A DNA stretch of 64,000 nt, taken from NCBI RefSeq assembly GCF_000426845.1, contig NZ_AUGD01000005.1, positions 186,001-250,000 of the forward strand. Reading direction: 5' to 3'. This stretch comes from Bradyrhizobium sp. in8p8. Lineage in GTDB: Bacteria > Pseudomonadota > Alphaproteobacteria > Rhizobiales > Xanthobacteraceae. Positions 26,818 to 34,831 of the stretch are shown here, one piece after another (within the stretch, counting starts at the first letter, position 1; every line of letters begins with the position of its first letter). The notes below the pieces were generated by a model. The model ran no database searches. It had not been told where the DNA came from and was given only the letters and a program-made list of their open reading frames with translations. The position numbers and the translations under genes were made by a program.

Positions 26818-28023
26818 ATGACGCGCGGAGTTCGTTTGTATCTCGTCGGCTCCATCGTCCTTGTTTCGCTAGCGGGTTGCGGACGCGGCTTCTTTCAGGC
26901 CGAACGTGAACCATGGCGGGCCGAGGCGGAGGCCGCATGCCTGAAATCGGGGGCGGTCAAGGAGAGTGCGGACATCGTCCGCATCGAGCCGATCTCCGGC
27001 CCCGGCCAGTGCGGCGCCGAATTTCCACTCAAGGTCGCAGCCATCGGAGAAACCTCCGGCACCTACGGCTTCGCCGACGAGCAACTGCGTCCGCCGGGGA
27101 ACATCGGCAGCCAGCCGCGCTGGCCCGTGGCGCAGCCGCGATCGAACTATCCGCAGAGCCAGAACTATCCAGCCTCCTCCTATCCGCCGCGCCCGAACTA
27201 TCCCGACAGCGAGGTGCGCCAGCCCTCCGGCTATGGCGGCTCGACCGGACCGATCTCGCTGAACGCGCCCGGCGTGGCGCCGCAGGAAGACGAGATCGAT
27301 CTGCCGCCCGAGGGCATCGATGCCGCGGGTGCCTCGCGCTACATGAATGCGCCGAGCTATCCGGCGCGGCCGGCGCCTTATTCGCAGGCCCCCGCGCAGC
27401 AGCCGCTGCCGCGTCTTGGTCCGGCGCAGGGCAATCCCGTCACCGCCGTTGGTCCCGTGGCGATCAAGCCGACGGCGACGCTGGCCTGTCCGATCGTGTC
27501 CGAGCTCGACCGCTGGCTCGCCGACACCGTGCAGCCCTCGGCCATGCGCTGGTTCGGCGTGCGCGTCGCCGAGATCAAGCAGATCTCGGCCTATTCCTGC
27601 CGCGGCATGAACGGCAACTCGCGCGCCCACATCTCCGAGCACGCCTTCGGCAATGCGCTCGACATCTCGGCCTTCGTGCTCGCCGACGGACGCCGCGTGA
27701 CCGTGAAGGACGGCTGGCGCGGCGTGCCGGAAGAGCAGGGCTTCTTGCGCGACGTGCAGGCAGGCGCCTGCGCGCATTTCACCACCGTGCTCGCGCCGGG
27801 TTCCAACGTCTTCCACTACGATCACATCCACGTCGATCTGATGCGCCGCCCCAGCCGTCGCCTGATCTGCCAGCCCGCCGCCGTCTCCGGCGAACAGGTT
27901 GCCGCGCGGGCGCAATCGCGCAGCCCTTATGCCAATGCGCGCGAACCGTCAGTCACTGGCTCGCTGGGTGCGCGTAAGAGCACCGCGCGAAAGCGCGAGG
28001 ACGACGACTACATCGACGAATAG
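26818..28023 (+). CDS. Extensin-like lipoprotein
   Basis: A 401-residue lipoprotein: the lipobox SLAGC places lipidation on C21. Residues 30-85 hold a small cysteine-paired segment, 90-215 a Pro/Tyr/Asn/Ser-rich linker like plant extensin, and 220-350 the extensin-like C domain with CPIVSELDRWL, SEHAFGNALDIS and the metal-type HYDHIHVDL. That domain is related to D-alanyl-D-alanine peptidase folds, so peptidoglycan binding or cleavage is plausible. A disordered basic tail follows. Confidence 0.88.
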   Translation: MTRGVRLYLVGSIVLVSLAGCGRGFFQAEREPWRAEAEAACLKSGAVKESADIVRIEPISGPGQCGAEFPLKVAAIGETSGTYGFADEQLRPPGNIGSQPRWPVAQPRSNYPQSQNYPASSYPPRPNYPDSEVRQPSGYGGSTGPISLNAPGVAPQEDEIDLPPEGIDAAGASRYMNAPSYPARPAPYSQAPAQQPLPRLGPAQGNPVTAVGPVAIKPTATLACPIVSELDRWLADTVQPSAMRWFGVRVAEIKQISAYSCRGMNGNSRAHISEHAFGNALDISAFVLADGRRVTVKDGWRGVPEEQGFLRDVQAGACAHFTTVLAPGSNVFHYDHIHVDLMRRPSRRLICQPAAVSGEQVAARAQSRSPYANAREPSVTGSLGARKSTARKREDDDYIDE

Positions 28024-28194
28024 GCGACGCGCGGCGTCAGCGGAGACCAACCGCCCGGATGCGGCTGGTCTGCTCAGCCGGCGCTGTGTCTTTGGCAAAG
28101 CGCGGCTGCCGCGCAAAAATTTGCACAGTCGCAATTTTCATCCAAGGCATTGAACTAAAACTGCTATTCGTTGCCCGAATGGGGTTTCTGACGG

Positions 28195-28211
28195 TTGGCA
28201 CATTCGCTGCA
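28195..28211 (+). promoter_or_regulatory. Sigma-54 (RpoN) promoter
   Basis: TTGGCAC-ATTCG-CTGCA matches the -24/-12 consensus TTGGCAC-N5-TTGCA at all but one position, with the invariant GG and GC exactly ten bases apart. It lies 57 bases before the M20 hydrolase ATG. The gene content behind it (amide-bond hydrolysis and uptake) suits nitrogen-controlled transcription by NtrC or a similar activator. Confidence 0.75.
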
Positions 28212-28267
28212 ATGAGGGTGCTGCAACGAAGCGGCGCGGCCGGCGCCGTGAGCCAACGGAACCCGTC

Positions 28268-29566
28268 ATGCAGATGCCTGTCACACCGCCTTACTCCGAT
28301 CTCGAGCAGCGTGTGCTGTCGCGCATCACGGAGGAGCGCTGGCTCGAACTCGCATCGGAGTTGATCCGCACCGGGCAGCCGCGCTCGGGAAATCCGCTCG
28401 ATCCCGATCTGCCGCCCGCCGAGGAAGAGGCGGTCTCAATGCTGGTTGCGGGCAAGCTCGAAGCCCTCGGCATGGTCGTCACCAAGCACAGCGCGCAGCC
28501 GCACCGGCCGAACGTGCTCGGCGTGCTGAAGGGGCGGGAGGGCGCGCCCTCGCTGATCTTGAACGATCATCTCGATACTTATCCCGTCGTCGAGCCGGAG
28601 AAATGGCACATGACGGATTTCGATCCGTTCAAGGCGACGCGGCATGGCGACCGGCTCTATGCGCGCGGCACCTCCGATACCCGCGGCAATCTTGCGGCAT
28701 CACTGCTCGCGGTGCAGGCCCTGATCGAAGAAGGCGTGAAGTTCGATGGCACGCTGATGTGCTGCTACACCGTCGACGAGGAACGCAACGGCACCGAGGG
28801 CTCGATTTATATGCTGGAGAAGGTCGGCCTCACCGCCGACTACGAGATCACCGCAGAGCCGACGGCTTGGGGTGATGTCGGCAAGGACTGGGGCATGAAC
28901 CTCTCGGTGGCCAACTCCGGCCATTGCCTGGTCGAGGTGACGGTCCGAGGGATCAAGTCGCATATCTGGCGGCCCGACATCAGCGTCAACGCCATCATGG
29001 AAGCGGGGAAGCTGCTGCCGAGGCTGAAGGAGATGGCCTTCACGCATGTGCCGAGCAAGTTCATGGGGCACACGCCGCCATGTTGCTCCGTGGTGCGCAT
29101 CCGTGGTGGTCTTCCCGGAGAGATGCAATTCTCCCCCGATGCCTGCACGATCACGCTCGCGGTGGTCGGCATTGTGCCGGGCATGACCCTCGGCAGCGTC
29201 ATTTCCGACATCGAGCGCCTGGGGCAACAGACGTTTGCTGGTGTCAACGACGTCGAGGTCGAGGTCCGCCAAGTGCCCGGCTCGCTGTTCGTCAACGCGA
29301 CCGAACCGGTGCCCGTCGAAGAGGAGCCTTGCCGCTCTCTTCGCGCGGTCTACCGGCGCCTGATGGGGCGTGAGCCCGGTGTCAATCGCAAGAACGCCTT
29401 CAACGACACCATCCGCTTCCGCGAAGCCGGGATCAACGCGGTGACCTTTGGTCCCGGCGAGGATGGTTGGGCCGTCGACAACGAGAACATCTCGGTTACC
29501 AAGTCGGTGATGGCGACCCGGATCTACGCGCTGACCATCATGCAGATCCTGGGAGTGCGCGCATGA
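28268..29566 (+). CDS. M20 family metallohydrolase (ArgE/DapE-like)
   Basis: A 432-residue zinc amidohydrolase that removes an acyl or carbamoyl group from an amino-acid-like substrate. Metal ligands are visible as H101 and D137 (NDHLDTYPV, GTSDTRG) with the catalytic E171-E172 in DEERNGTEG. The dimerisation domain and a late FGPGEDGWA motif complete the fold. It is the first gene of an operon with an ABC permease (ATGA overlap), a binding protein and an amidase, behind a sigma-54 promoter. The substrate is presumably a compound imported by that transporter. Confidence 0.9.
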   Translation: MQMPVTPPYSDLEQRVLSRITEERWLELASELIRTGQPRSGNPLDPDLPPAEEEAVSMLVAGKLEALGMVVTKHSAQPHRPNVLGVLKGREGAPSLILNDHLDTYPVVEPEKWHMTDFDPFKATRHGDRLYARGTSDTRGNLAASLLAVQALIEEGVKFDGTLMCCYTVDEERNGTEGSIYMLEKVGLTADYEITAEPTAWGDVGKDWGMNLSVANSGHCLVEVTVRGIKSHIWRPDISVNAIMEAGKLLPRLKEMAFTHVPSKFMGHTPPCCSVVRIRGGLPGEMQFSPDACTITLAVVGIVPGMTLGSVISDIERLGQQTFAGVNDVEVEVRQVPGSLFVNATEPVPVEEEPCRSLRAVYRRLMGREPGVNRKNAFNDTIRFREAGINAVTFGPGEDGWAVDNENISVTKSVMATRIYALTIMQILGVRA

Positions 29567-30402
29567 GCGTCGAGGCAGCTCCCATGGCCATGCCGATCTC
29601 GGCCGATCGCACGCGGCGAGGCAGCCTGAGGATGCCGAACGTCTCGCGGTCGGTGCTGCTCTCGACGCTCACCGTCGCCGTGCTGCTGACCACATGGATC
29701 ATCGTCACAGAGATCGGCTGGGCCAACGAGCTTTTCCTGCCGAAGCCGCAGGCGGTATGGGCCGCGTTCGTCAAGACCATGACGAAGGGCTATCAGGGGA
29801 CCACGCTGCTCCAGCATCTCGGCGCCAGCCTCTATCGCATCCTCGTGGCCTTCGCATTGGCCTGTCTGGTCGGCATTCCGCTCGGCGTTCTCATGGGGGT
29901 CTCGAGGAATGCACGTGGGCTGCTCAGTCCGTTGATCGAGTTCTATCGCCCGTTGCCGCCACTAGGGCTCTACACGCTCCTTGTGATGTGGCTCGGCATC
30001 GGCGAAAGCTCCAAGCTGTCGCTGCTGTTCCTTGCCGGTTTGCCGGGCATCGTGATCTCGACGATCCAGGCCGTCACCAGCGTCGATCCGGTCTACGTGC
30101 GTGCCGCGCAATCGCTCGGCGCCACACGCCGCCATCTGCTCTTCCACGTCTATCTACCGGCAGCGGGGCCACTGATCCTGGCCGGCATGCGCATCTCACT
30201 CGGCTTCACCTACACCGTCCTCGTCGCCGCCGAGATCGTCGCGGCCTCGGCCGGTATCGGCTGGATGATCTGGGATGCCGCAAAATTCCTGCTGTCCGAC
30301 GTCGTGATCATGGGCCTGATCGTGCTTGGCCTGACCGGTGTCGTGCTCGACCTGATGATGCGCGCGATCGCCAAATTACTGATGCCGTGGGCCCGAACCT
30401 GA
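29563..30402 (+). CDS. ABC transporter permease (TauC/SsuC type)
   Basis: A 279-residue inner-membrane permease of the nitrate/sulfonate/taurine family. Helices lie at about 28-45, 85-110, 125-150, 160-180, 210-235 and 245-265. The EAA-type coupling loop reads AAQSLGATRRHLLFHVYLPA. The start at 29563 overlaps the M20 stop (ATGA). The matching ATPase is not in this operon. Substrate is unknown but should be the one bound by the following protein. Confidence 0.93.
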   Translation: MSVEAAPMAMPISADRTRRGSLRMPNVSRSVLLSTLTVAVLLTTWIIVTEIGWANELFLPKPQAVWAAFVKTMTKGYQGTTLLQHLGASLYRILVAFALACLVGIPLGVLMGVSRNARGLLSPLIEFYRPLPPLGLYTLLVMWLGIGESSKLSLLFLAGLPGIVISTIQAVTSVDPVYVRAAQSLGATRRHLLFHVYLPAAGPLILAGMRISLGFTYTVLVAAEIVAASAGIGWMIWDAAKFLLSDVVIMGLIVLGLTGVVLDLMMRAIAKLLMPWART

Positions 30403-30424
30403 TCCTGATCTAGGAGAGATCGAC

Positions 30425-31432
30425 ATGAAGAGACTTGTTGCCGCGCTTGCACTTGCTACGTTGACTTTCACGGCCACGGCTCGCGCCGAGGACAAGCCGC
30501 CCAAGGTGACGGTCGGCTACCTGAATTTGGTGAATGCGCAGCTTGTCACCAAGCATCTCGGCCTGCTCGCCAAGGAGATGCCCGGCGTCGACATCAAATA
30601 CGTCAAGGTCGGCGGCGGCGGCGACATGCTGCGCGCAATCGCGGGCAACGACGTCGACTTCGGTGGTCTCGGCAATCCGCCGACCGCTATCGGCGCGACC
30701 CGCGGGCTCCCGATCAAGGGCATCCTGGTGATCAACATGCTCGACTATGTCGAGTCGATGGTGGTTCGCGCAGACAAGAACATCACTTCGCTCAAGGACC
30801 TGAAGGGCAAGACCGTGGCTGCCCCCTTCGGTTCGACCACACATTACCTGCTGCTCCAGGCGCTGAAGAACGAAGGCGTCGACCCTGCCTCGATGAAGAT
30901 CATCGACCTTGCCCCGTCCGACATTGCCGCCGCCTGGCTTCGCGGCGACATCGACGCCGCATGGTTCTGGGAGCCGAACCTGGACAAGGCCGTGAAGAAC
31001 GGCGGCAAGATCCTCGTCACCTCGGGCGACATGGCGAGGCGCGGCTACCCGACCTGGGACATCGGGGTCGTCATGAACGCGTTCGCGGAGAAGTATCCGT
31101 CCTACGTCGAGAAGTTCGTCAAGGCTGAATGCGAAGGCATCGATTTCTGGCTGAAGAATCCGGAGAAAACGGCCGAGATCATTGCGGAGGAGCTCTCGCT
31201 GCCGCTCGAGGACGCAACCCGCATGATGAAGGGCACCGGAATGGTGCCCTGCGACAAGCAGCTTACGGAGCAGTATCTCGGTACATCCGCGAAGAAAGGC
31301 GAGTTCGTCGATACCCTGGTCGCGACCGCGGATTTCCTGGTCAAGCAGGAGCGCCTGCCCAAGCTGTTGCCGCGCGCCGGCTTCGAGGCCTTCATCCAGC
31401 CGGCCTATCTCGAGAAGGTGATCGGCCGCTGA
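30425..31432 (+). CDS. ABC substrate-binding protein (TauA-like)
   Basis: A 335-residue periplasmic binding protein with signal peptide 1-22 (TARAED). The family pattern is KVTVGYLNLVNAQLV, then GGGGDMLRAIAGNDVDFGGLG, then LKDLKGKTVAAPFGSTTHYLL, and APSDIAAAWLRGDIDAAWFWEP. The resemblance is to taurine/sulfonate-type binders, but the amidase and M20 partners point to an amide, urea or carbamoyl compound. The start is 22 bases after the permease stop. Confidence 0.93.
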   Translation: MKRLVAALALATLTFTATARAEDKPPKVTVGYLNLVNAQLVTKHLGLLAKEMPGVDIKYVKVGGGGDMLRAIAGNDVDFGGLGNPPTAIGATRGLPIKGILVINMLDYVESMVVRADKNITSLKDLKGKTVAAPFGSTTHYLLLQALKNEGVDPASMKIIDLAPSDIAAAWLRGDIDAAWFWEPNLDKAVKNGGKILVTSGDMARRGYPTWDIGVVMNAFAEKYPSYVEKFVKAECEGIDFWLKNPEKTAEIIAEELSLPLEDATRMMKGTGMVPCDKQLTEQYLGTSAKKGEFVDTLVATADFLVKQERLPKLLPRAGFEAFIQPAYLEKVIGR

Positions 31433-31433
31433 C

Positions 31434-32789
31434 ATGGATGTCTCGCCAGGCTCACTCCGCGCCGCCTATCGAAGCGGCGCGCTCAAGCCTTCCGATGTCG
31501 CGGCGCATGTGCTGTCGCGCCTGAGCGGCGCCGATCAGAGCGGGGTATGGATATCGACCGCCCATCCCGACAATGTCATGACCGCGGCGCGCGCGCTCGA
31601 TGCGCGTATCGACGAGATCGACAGGCTGCCTCTCTACGGACTCATCTTCTCGGTGAAGGACTGCATCGATGTCGCAGGCGAGCAGACGACTTCGGCGTGT
31701 CCGGAGTTTGCCTACCTCGCGAAGGATACGAGTCCTGTCGTCGCTGACGCGATTGCCGCCGGGGCGATCTATGTCGGAAAGACCAACATGGACCAGTTCG
31801 CGACCGGCCTCGTCGGCGTGCGCTCGCCCTACGGTATCGCCCGCAACCCGCACAATCCGGATTACATTCCGGGCGGCTCCAGCTCGGGGGCGGCGGTGTC
31901 GGTCGCAACCGGCACATCGTCCTTTGCCTTCGGCACCGACACCGGCGGATCGGGCAGGGTGCCGGCGTCTTATTGCGGCGTTACGGGCTTCAAGCCGGCG
32001 CCCGGAGCCTTCAGCCAGCGCGGGATGGTCTATGCTTGCCGAAGCTTCGACACGATCTCGCTTTACACGCGCGAGCCGCGCGACGGCTACGAGATCTATC
32101 GCGTTCTGGCGCGGCGCGATGCCGACGACTGCTTCTCGCCGCTCGACTTTCCAGGCTGGGCGGAGCAGCGGCCGCCCGCGCGGCGGTTTCGCATCGCGAT
32201 GCCGCGCCTCGATCAGCTCAGATTCTTTGGCAATCCCGAGACCGAAAGTCTGTTCGGCGATGGACTTCGCCGGTTGCGGCAGATCGACATGCCGGCCGCA
32301 CCGGTTGATTTCTCGCCGTTCACCTCGATCAACGATCTGATGTTCTTCGGGCCGTTCCTGGCCGAGCGGGATGTCTCGGTCGGCGCGTTCCTCGACGCAA
32401 ATCCCGGTGTGGGCGTCAAGATCGTGCGCGATCTCGTCCTCGGCAGCCGGACGTTGTCCGCAGCCGATGCCTACCGCGCTCTCTACAAGGTCAAGGAGGT
32501 CCAACACGCGTTGAGGGACTTCTGGCAAGACCACGATGCGCTGATCGTGCCAACGGTCGGAACCGTGCTCAGCATCGATGATGTCGCGCGTGATCCGCTG
32601 ACGGCCAACTTCAACAATGGCTACTACACCAACTACGCCAATCCGCTCGGGCTCGCGGCAGTCGCGGTCCCGCACGCGGTGACCGGGGCCGGCGTGCCCT
32701 ACGGCGTGACGTTTCTGGCGCCGGCGGGGAGGGAGCGTCTGCTCACCGACCTCGCCTGCGCGTTCATGGGAGCGGCAGCCCAGGCTTGA
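31434..32789 (+). CDS. Amidase-signature hydrolase, allophanate-hydrolase-like
   Basis: A 451-residue serine amidase. The Ser-cisSer-Lys triad is K75 (SVKDCID), S149 (PGGSSSG) and S173 (GTDTGGSGR), with 74 and 24 residue spacings as in AtzF-type allophanate hydrolases. The later YYTNYANPLGLAAVAVP strand also resembles that group, though the AtzF C-terminal domain is absent. It starts 1 base after the binding-protein stop. It probably hydrolyses the imported compound or a product of the M20 enzyme. Allophanate is one possibility; another N-carbamoyl or ureido substrate is equally open. Confidence 0.85.
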   Translation: MDVSPGSLRAAYRSGALKPSDVAAHVLSRLSGADQSGVWISTAHPDNVMTAARALDARIDEIDRLPLYGLIFSVKDCIDVAGEQTTSACPEFAYLAKDTSPVVADAIAAGAIYVGKTNMDQFATGLVGVRSPYGIARNPHNPDYIPGGSSSGAAVSVATGTSSFAFGTDTGGSGRVPASYCGVTGFKPAPGAFSQRGMVYACRSFDTISLYTREPRDGYEIYRVLARRDADDCFSPLDFPGWAEQRPPARRFRIAMPRLDQLRFFGNPETESLFGDGLRRLRQIDMPAAPVDFSPFTSINDLMFFGPFLAERDVSVGAFLDANPGVGVKIVRDLVLGSRTLSAADAYRALYKVKEVQHALRDFWQDHDALIVPTVGTVLSIDDVARDPLTANFNNGYYTNYANPLGLAAVAVPHAVTGAGVPYGVTFLAPAGRERLLTDLACAFMGAAAQA

Positions 32790-32861
32790 GCATTTGCGCC
32801 GCGTTGCAATCCGACCGGAGACCTCCTAGCCTTCGAGCCGTCACTCGAAGGGAGACCGAGC

Positions 32862-33590
32862 GTGGGGCGCAGTCATGCCCATGAGGTGGCCGATCCAGGT
32901 GAGCCGTGTGCCGAACAGCGAAGGGCCGGGACCGGACGATATGTGCTGAATACGCTGGATAAGCCCGATCTGGATCTGGTGATGCGGACCGGCAGGTTGG
33001 CCAGCTACCAGAACCGCCAATACCTGCTGCGAGAGGGGGAGCCCGCGAGCGGCATCCACATCATCCTGAGCGGCATCGTCGAAAGCACCCATTCCGGGAC
33101 GCAGGGCCGCGAATTGATGCTGTCGACCTGGGAGGCCGGCGATTTCGTGGGCGCACCCTACATCCTTGGCGATCACCGCCATAGCTGGTCGGCGCGCGCG
33201 CTCGGCCGGGTCGAAGCGTTGCATCTCGACCAGGATGCGATCCGTCGGCTGATCGCGCAGTCGCCATCGTTCGCCGTGGCGTTGATCGAGTGTCTCGGCT
33301 TCAAGGGCGAGACCTATTCCATGCTGGCCCAGACGCTGGCGGGGCAGAAAGCCGCGGAACGACTGGTGCTCCTGCTGGTGAAGATGTGCGAGAATGCCGC
33401 GCAGGACGAGAGTGGCCCCATTTCGCTCGGCCGCATCACGCAGGCCAATCTCGCGCGCATGATCGGGGCAACGCGGCAGTCGATCAGCCTGATTCTCAAC
33501 CGTCTGCAGGACGACGGAATCATCTCGACCGGTCCGACCAAGATGGTGGTCAACGATCTCGCGGCGTTGAGGAAGCAGATCACCGACTGA
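32862..33590 (+). CDS. Crp/Fnr-family transcription regulator
   Basis: A 242-residue regulator with an N-terminal cyclic-nucleotide-like barrel (about 28-140) and a C-terminal helix-turn-helix (ITQANLARMIGATRQSISLILNRLQ region). It lacks the FNR cysteine cluster and the key cAMP-binding arginine motif is not clear, so the effector is unknown. It starts with GTG at 32862, with GAAGGGAG upstream. It follows the amidase by 72 bases on the same strand and may regulate that operon. Confidence 0.88.
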   Translation: MGRSHAHEVADPGEPCAEQRRAGTGRYVLNTLDKPDLDLVMRTGRLASYQNRQYLLREGEPASGIHIILSGIVESTHSGTQGRELMLSTWEAGDFVGAPYILGDHRHSWSARALGRVEALHLDQDAIRRLIAQSPSFAVALIECLGFKGETYSMLAQTLAGQKAAERLVLLLVKMCENAAQDESGPISLGRITQANLARMIGATRQSISLILNRLQDDGIISTGPTKMVVNDLAALRKQITD

Positions 33591-33605
33591 GGGCCGCAGC
33601 CGGCG

Positions 33606-33947
33606 TCACGTCGAGGCCGGCTTCGATGGCGTGGGCGCCAGCCCCATGCACCGCTGCACTTCGCTTGGGACGTTGTAGGTGCGCATGATATGGCGGCTGT
33701 CGCGCAGGCCGGACGCCTCGCGTTGCACCACGAACATCCACAGGGCCTGGCCAGCTTCCACCACCAGCTTGCGCCTGGCCGATTGCATTGAGGGCGGCAA
33801 CTCGGTGGCTGCGTGCACGGCGTCGAACTCACGCAAACGCGTCAGCGCCTGTTCGAGTGTGCGGCCCATCCGTCCAAGCGCGGAGGCCTGTTCCTGGACG
33901 ATCTCGTAGTGGAGGATATCGACCGGCGGGCGAAGATCACGAGACAT
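33606..33947 (-). CDS. Small conserved helical protein, possibly DUF6665
   Basis: A 113-residue cytoplasmic protein beginning MSRDLRPPVDILHYE. Conserved-looking pieces are EQASALGRMGRTLEQAL, ALWMFVVQREASGLRDS and MRTYNVPSEV. I recall a similar alphaproteobacterial family (DUF6665), a naming I cannot verify here. It starts 53 bases after the TetR stop. Function unknown. Confidence 0.65.
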   Translation of the reverse strand: MSRDLRPPVDILHYEIVQEQASALGRMGRTLEQALTRLREFDAVHAATELPPSMQSARRKLVVEAGQALWMFVVQREASGLRDSRHIMRTYNVPSEVQRCMGLAPTPSKPAST

Positions 33948-34000
33948 GACCGCAATATAGTGTCGCGCGGCCGGCCCGTGCAACGCGTGGCTCGTCGGTG

Positions 34001-34636
34001 CTATCTGGCCCGGTATGCGGCCAGGAACATCCGCGTCGCGCTCTCGACCACCTCGGTCATGCGCTGTTCCGACGGCGCGGGTGCGGCCTGGAACACGAAG
34101 GGCAGGAAGAGCGAAGCCTTGGACAGCTCCATGAACTGCGAGGCGGCGAGATCGCATTCGCCGATCTCAAGCTCGCCGGCGGCGACGCGGGCCTTGAGAT
34201 AACCGGAGAGGCGGTTGATGGACTTGTCCAGCACGCGCGCATAATAGCGGCGGCCGACATCGGGCATGCGCTCGGCGATCGCCATCACGGTGCGGATCGC
34301 CGATCCGCCGCCGGGCCGGCAGACCAGCTGAAGGTAGGCGAGGCCGAACTCCTTCAGCGTCGTCTCGGCATCTCGCGCAGGATCGAAATTGAACACGACC
34401 TGGCCGTGCCGGAGTGCCTCCTGTTCGAGGATGGCTTCGAACAGCGCGGATTTGTCGGCGAAGTAGACGTAAAGCGTGCCCTTGGAGACCTGCGCGGCAC
34501 GGGCGATCTCGCCCATGCTGGCGCCGTCGAAACCCAGGTCCATGAACACCTTGCGGGCACCGTCCAGGATCTGGCGGCGCTTGGAATTGTCCTCATCTTG
34601 GACGACGTGCAGATGTTCGTCGCTGGCTACAACCAT
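34001..34636 (-). CDS. TetR-family repressor of the adjacent efflux operon
   Basis: A 211-residue repressor. The N-terminal helix-turn-helix reads RRQILDGARKVFMDLGFDGASMGEIARAAQVSKGTLYVYFADKSALF over about residues 19-62. The C-terminal ligand domain is of the AcrR/TetR_C type. The start at MVVASDEH is chosen from family length; an in-frame upstream frame reaches 34690. A perfect inverted repeat lies between it and the divergent HlyD gene, a typical self- and pump-operator. Confidence 0.88.
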   Translation of the reverse strand: MVVASDEHLHVVQDEDNSKRRQILDGARKVFMDLGFDGASMGEIARAAQVSKGTLYVYFADKSALFEAILEQEALRHGQVVFNFDPARDAETTLKEFGLAYLQLVCRPGGGSAIRTVMAIAERMPDVGRRYYARVLDKSINRLSGYLKARVAAGELEIGECDLAASQFMELSKASLFLPFVFQAAPAPSEQRMTEVVESATRMFLAAYRAR

Positions 34637-34734
34637 TGGTTTAGGGTCTCGGAAGATTTCTGGCCGGGATGTTGAACTGTGAAGCGCCAACGAAAGGTCG
34701 ACCCACTAGGGTCCAGTCCGAGTTTGATATGTAT

Positions 34735-34757
34735 ATTGACCGAACCGTTCGGTCAAT
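34735..34757. promoter_or_regulatory. TetR operator palindrome
   Basis: Half-site ATTGACCGAAC and its exact inverse GTTCGGTCAAT are separated by one base. The site lies between the repressor start (34636) and the efflux start (34832), and overlaps a possible -35 TTGACC. Its 11-base arms are of TetR-operator size. Repressor binding is expected to block both promoters. Confidence 0.8.
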
Positions 34758-34831
34758 GATATTTGGAATGAGCGAGGAACCGGCCGCAAGCACGGTCGAC
34801 CTCGGTTGCGTATATTTTGGGGGAGGCCGTT

